From NCBI GenBank assembly GCA_003567075.1, contig PXAU01000134.1:1-39683 (forward strand): 39,683 nucleotides of DNA. The letters are read 5' to 3'. The position numbers were made by a program, and so were the translations under genes. Under the pieces are notes generated by a model. That model was given only the letters and a program-made list of their open reading frames with translations. It ran no database searches and had not been told where the DNA came from. The DNA comes from Trueperaceae bacterium. Lineage in GTDB: Bacteria; Deinococcota; Deinococci; Deinococcales; Trueperaceae. Shown here one piece after another: positions 38,359 through 39,683 of this stretch (positions within the stretch are counted from its first letter, which is position 1; every line of letters begins with the position of its first letter).

Positions 38359-39683
38359 TCAGATGGTGGCCCTGGCGGCGTCGTCGGACGCCCTGGCCTC
38401 GGCACTGGCTTCTCGCACGGTGACACGGTTGCCTTCGACGTGCAAGACCTTGATGGTGGTCCCGTTGGGGATGAAGTCGCCCTGGGTGACGACGTCGACC
38501 CGGTCGTCGCCGAAGCGCGCCGTGCCGGCGGGGCGCAGGTCGGTGAGCGCGAGGCCGAGTTCGCCCACCAAGTCGGCGCGCTCGCGGTAGCGGCCGGGTT
38601 CCACGCTCTCCTCGTCGTGGCTCGAGCGCCCGATACGGGTGTGCAGGCGCAGGCGTGCGGCGAAGCGGCTGTTGGGCAAGAACCACAGCAGCACCGCCAG
38701 CAGCACCCCGCCGAAGACACCGCTGTATCCAAGCACGAAGACCCAGCTCTCCTGGAAGATACGGAAGACCGCGAACGCCAGGACCCCGATGCCGAGCACG
38801 CCCGCGACGCCGAAGCCAGGGATGATCAGCGCCTCCACGGCCAGGAGGATCACGCCAACCAGGATCAGCAGCACGTCCCACGCGCCAGCGGGGGTTGCGA
38901 CAACCGCGGTCAAGGCGAGGAGCGCGAGGGCCAGGACGCCGATGGCGCCGGGGATCCCGAAGCCGGGCGTGAAGAACTCGATGACCAGACCGCCGATGCC
39001 CAGCACCAAGAGCAGGCCCGCCACGATCGGCATCGCCAGGAAGCCGCCCAAGCGCTCGGTCAGGTTCGGCTCCAACCGCTCGATGCGGGCGCCGCCGTAG
39101 CCGAACAGCTCCAGGGCGTCGCCGATCGAGCGCGCCTCGGTGTCGGCGATGTCGAACTCGACGGCCTGAGACGCGGTCAACGTGAGCAACTCGTTGCCGG
39201 TGGAGAGCCCGGGGATCTCGATGCGTTCGTCCACCATCGCCTCGGCGATGCGGGGATCGCGGCCGCGCGCCTCCGCGACCGACCGGAACTCGCCGCGGAA
39301 GGCCGAGGTGAACTTCTCGTCGACCGGCGCGATGCCCGTCGGCGTGACCTGGATCGGCAACGCTGCGCCGATGGCGGAGCCCGGCAGCATGGCCAACTGT
39401 TCGGCCGCCATCGCGATCAGCGCGCCCGCCGAGAAGGCGTTGCGCACGACCGCCATGGTCGGCACCTCGACCCGGTTGAGGATGTCGTCGACGATGCGCT
39501 GCATGGCCGGCACCGCGCCGCCGGGCGTGTCGATGACGAACAGGAGCGCGAGCGGCTGCTCACGGTTGGCGCGGTCGATGCGGGCGCGCACGAACTGGGC
39601 GGTGGCGCTGGAGATCTCGCCCTCGATCGGGATGAGCCAGACGGCGTTGGCGACGGATTGCGCACTGGCACGCGGCGGAGCGA
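38359..39683 (-). CDS. NfeD-family membrane protease (5' end missing)
   Basis: A NfeD1b-type protein: ClpP-like serine protease domain, membrane helices, and a C-terminal OB-fold NfeD domain. The frame is open to the window edge (440 residues visible), starting in APPRASAQSVANAVWLIPIEGEIS, so only the signal peptide is likely missing; the GTG at 39591 in the track is internal. The protease half has FVIDTPGGAV, the nucleophile region NAFSAGALIAMAAEQLAMLPGSAIG, and a candidate catalytic Lys in VDEKFTSAF. Hydrophobic helices cover about 220-345 of the visible part. The last 75 residues (LVGELGLALTDLRPAGTARFGD ... FIPNGTTIKVLHVEGNRVTV) are the OB fold. It is the usual partner of FloA. Confidence 0.94.
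   Translation of the reverse strand, partial: APPRASAQSVANAVWLIPIEGEISSATAQFVRARIDRANREQPLALLFVIDTPGGAVPAMQRIVDDILNRVEVPTMAVVRNAFSAGALIAMAAEQLAMLPGSAIGAALPIQVTPTGIAPVDEKFTSAFRGEFRSVAEARGRDPRIAEAMVDERIEIPGLSTGNELLTLTASQAVEFDIADTEARSIGDALELFGYGGARIERLEPNLTERLGGFLAMPIVAGLLLVLGIGGLVIEFFTPGFGIPGAIGVLALALLALTAVVATPAGAWDVLLILVGVILLAVEALIIPGFGVAGVLGIGVLAFAVFRIFQESWVFVLGYSGVFGGVLLAVLLWFLPNSRFAARLRLHTRIGRSSHDEESVEPGRYRERADLVGELGLALTDLRPAGTARFGDDRVDVVTQGDFIPNGTTIKVLHVEGNRVTVREASAEARASDDAARATI

Overview
This is a G+C-rich bacterial chromosomal window packed with genes, most of them in short-gap or overlapping operons. It contains 26 complete protein genes and two genes cut by the window edges, plus a short upstream leader ORF. 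I see no rRNA, tRNA, insertion sequence, prophage or CRISPR array. The gene set suggests a member of the Deinococcota, possibly a Trueperaceae-like lineage. The reasons are a SpoVS protein in a genome fragment without other sporulation genes, a Ser/Thr kinase with a PQQ-type propeller like Deinococcus DR2518 (RqkA), and promoters whose -10 box lies just upstream of an ATG (leaderless style). This placement is inference; no 16S gene is present.

Layout. 1-2663 (+): the end of a class I mannose-6-phosphate isomerase gene, coupled to an ABC exporter gene. 2691-9445 (-): lon, an unknown alanine-rich protein, a metallo-beta-lactamase-fold hydrolase, an RsmB-type rRNA methyltransferase, a YugP-type zinc metallopeptidase and spoVS. 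9464-16308 (+): a branched-chain amino-acid operon, ilvB-ilvN-ilvC-leuA-cimA. It has a strong promoter, a leucine-rich leader peptide and a terminator-like hairpin, which together look like an attenuator. 16531-21129 (+): gltB, the glutamate synthase large subunit, with no gltD beside it. 21153-23223 (-): a ribbon-helix-helix regulator and the PQQ-propeller kinase, divergent from murA (23365-24699, +).

24570-32333 (-): a tightly overlapping string reading TPR protein, hisC, hisB, hisH, SPOR-domain membrane protein, YvcK-like protein and a membrane-anchored protein with a glucodextranase-C-like domain. Histidine genes are thus coupled to cell-envelope genes. The last gene runs 130 bp antisense into the 3' end of murA. 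32390-39683 (-): nfeD (partial), floA, an unknown membrane protein, phoH, pgpH-type HD phosphodiesterase, ybeY, dgkA and cdd. This matches the Bacillus yqeZ-yqfA-...-phoH-yqfF-yqfG-dgkA-cdd order, with the unknown protein in the place of yqfB/C/D.

How it works together. The ilv/leu/cimA block gives acetohydroxyacid synthase, ketol-acid reductoisomerase, isopropylmalate synthase and citramalate synthase, so isoleucine is probably made from pyruvate via citramalate; ilvD, leuB and leuCD must lie elsewhere. Envelope functions recur (murA, YvcK, SPOR protein, undecaprenol kinase, flotillin, NfeD). The items most worth checking are the ilv attenuator, a probable AUC start codon for spoVS, the RHH-kinase operon facing murA, and the his/envelope operon.
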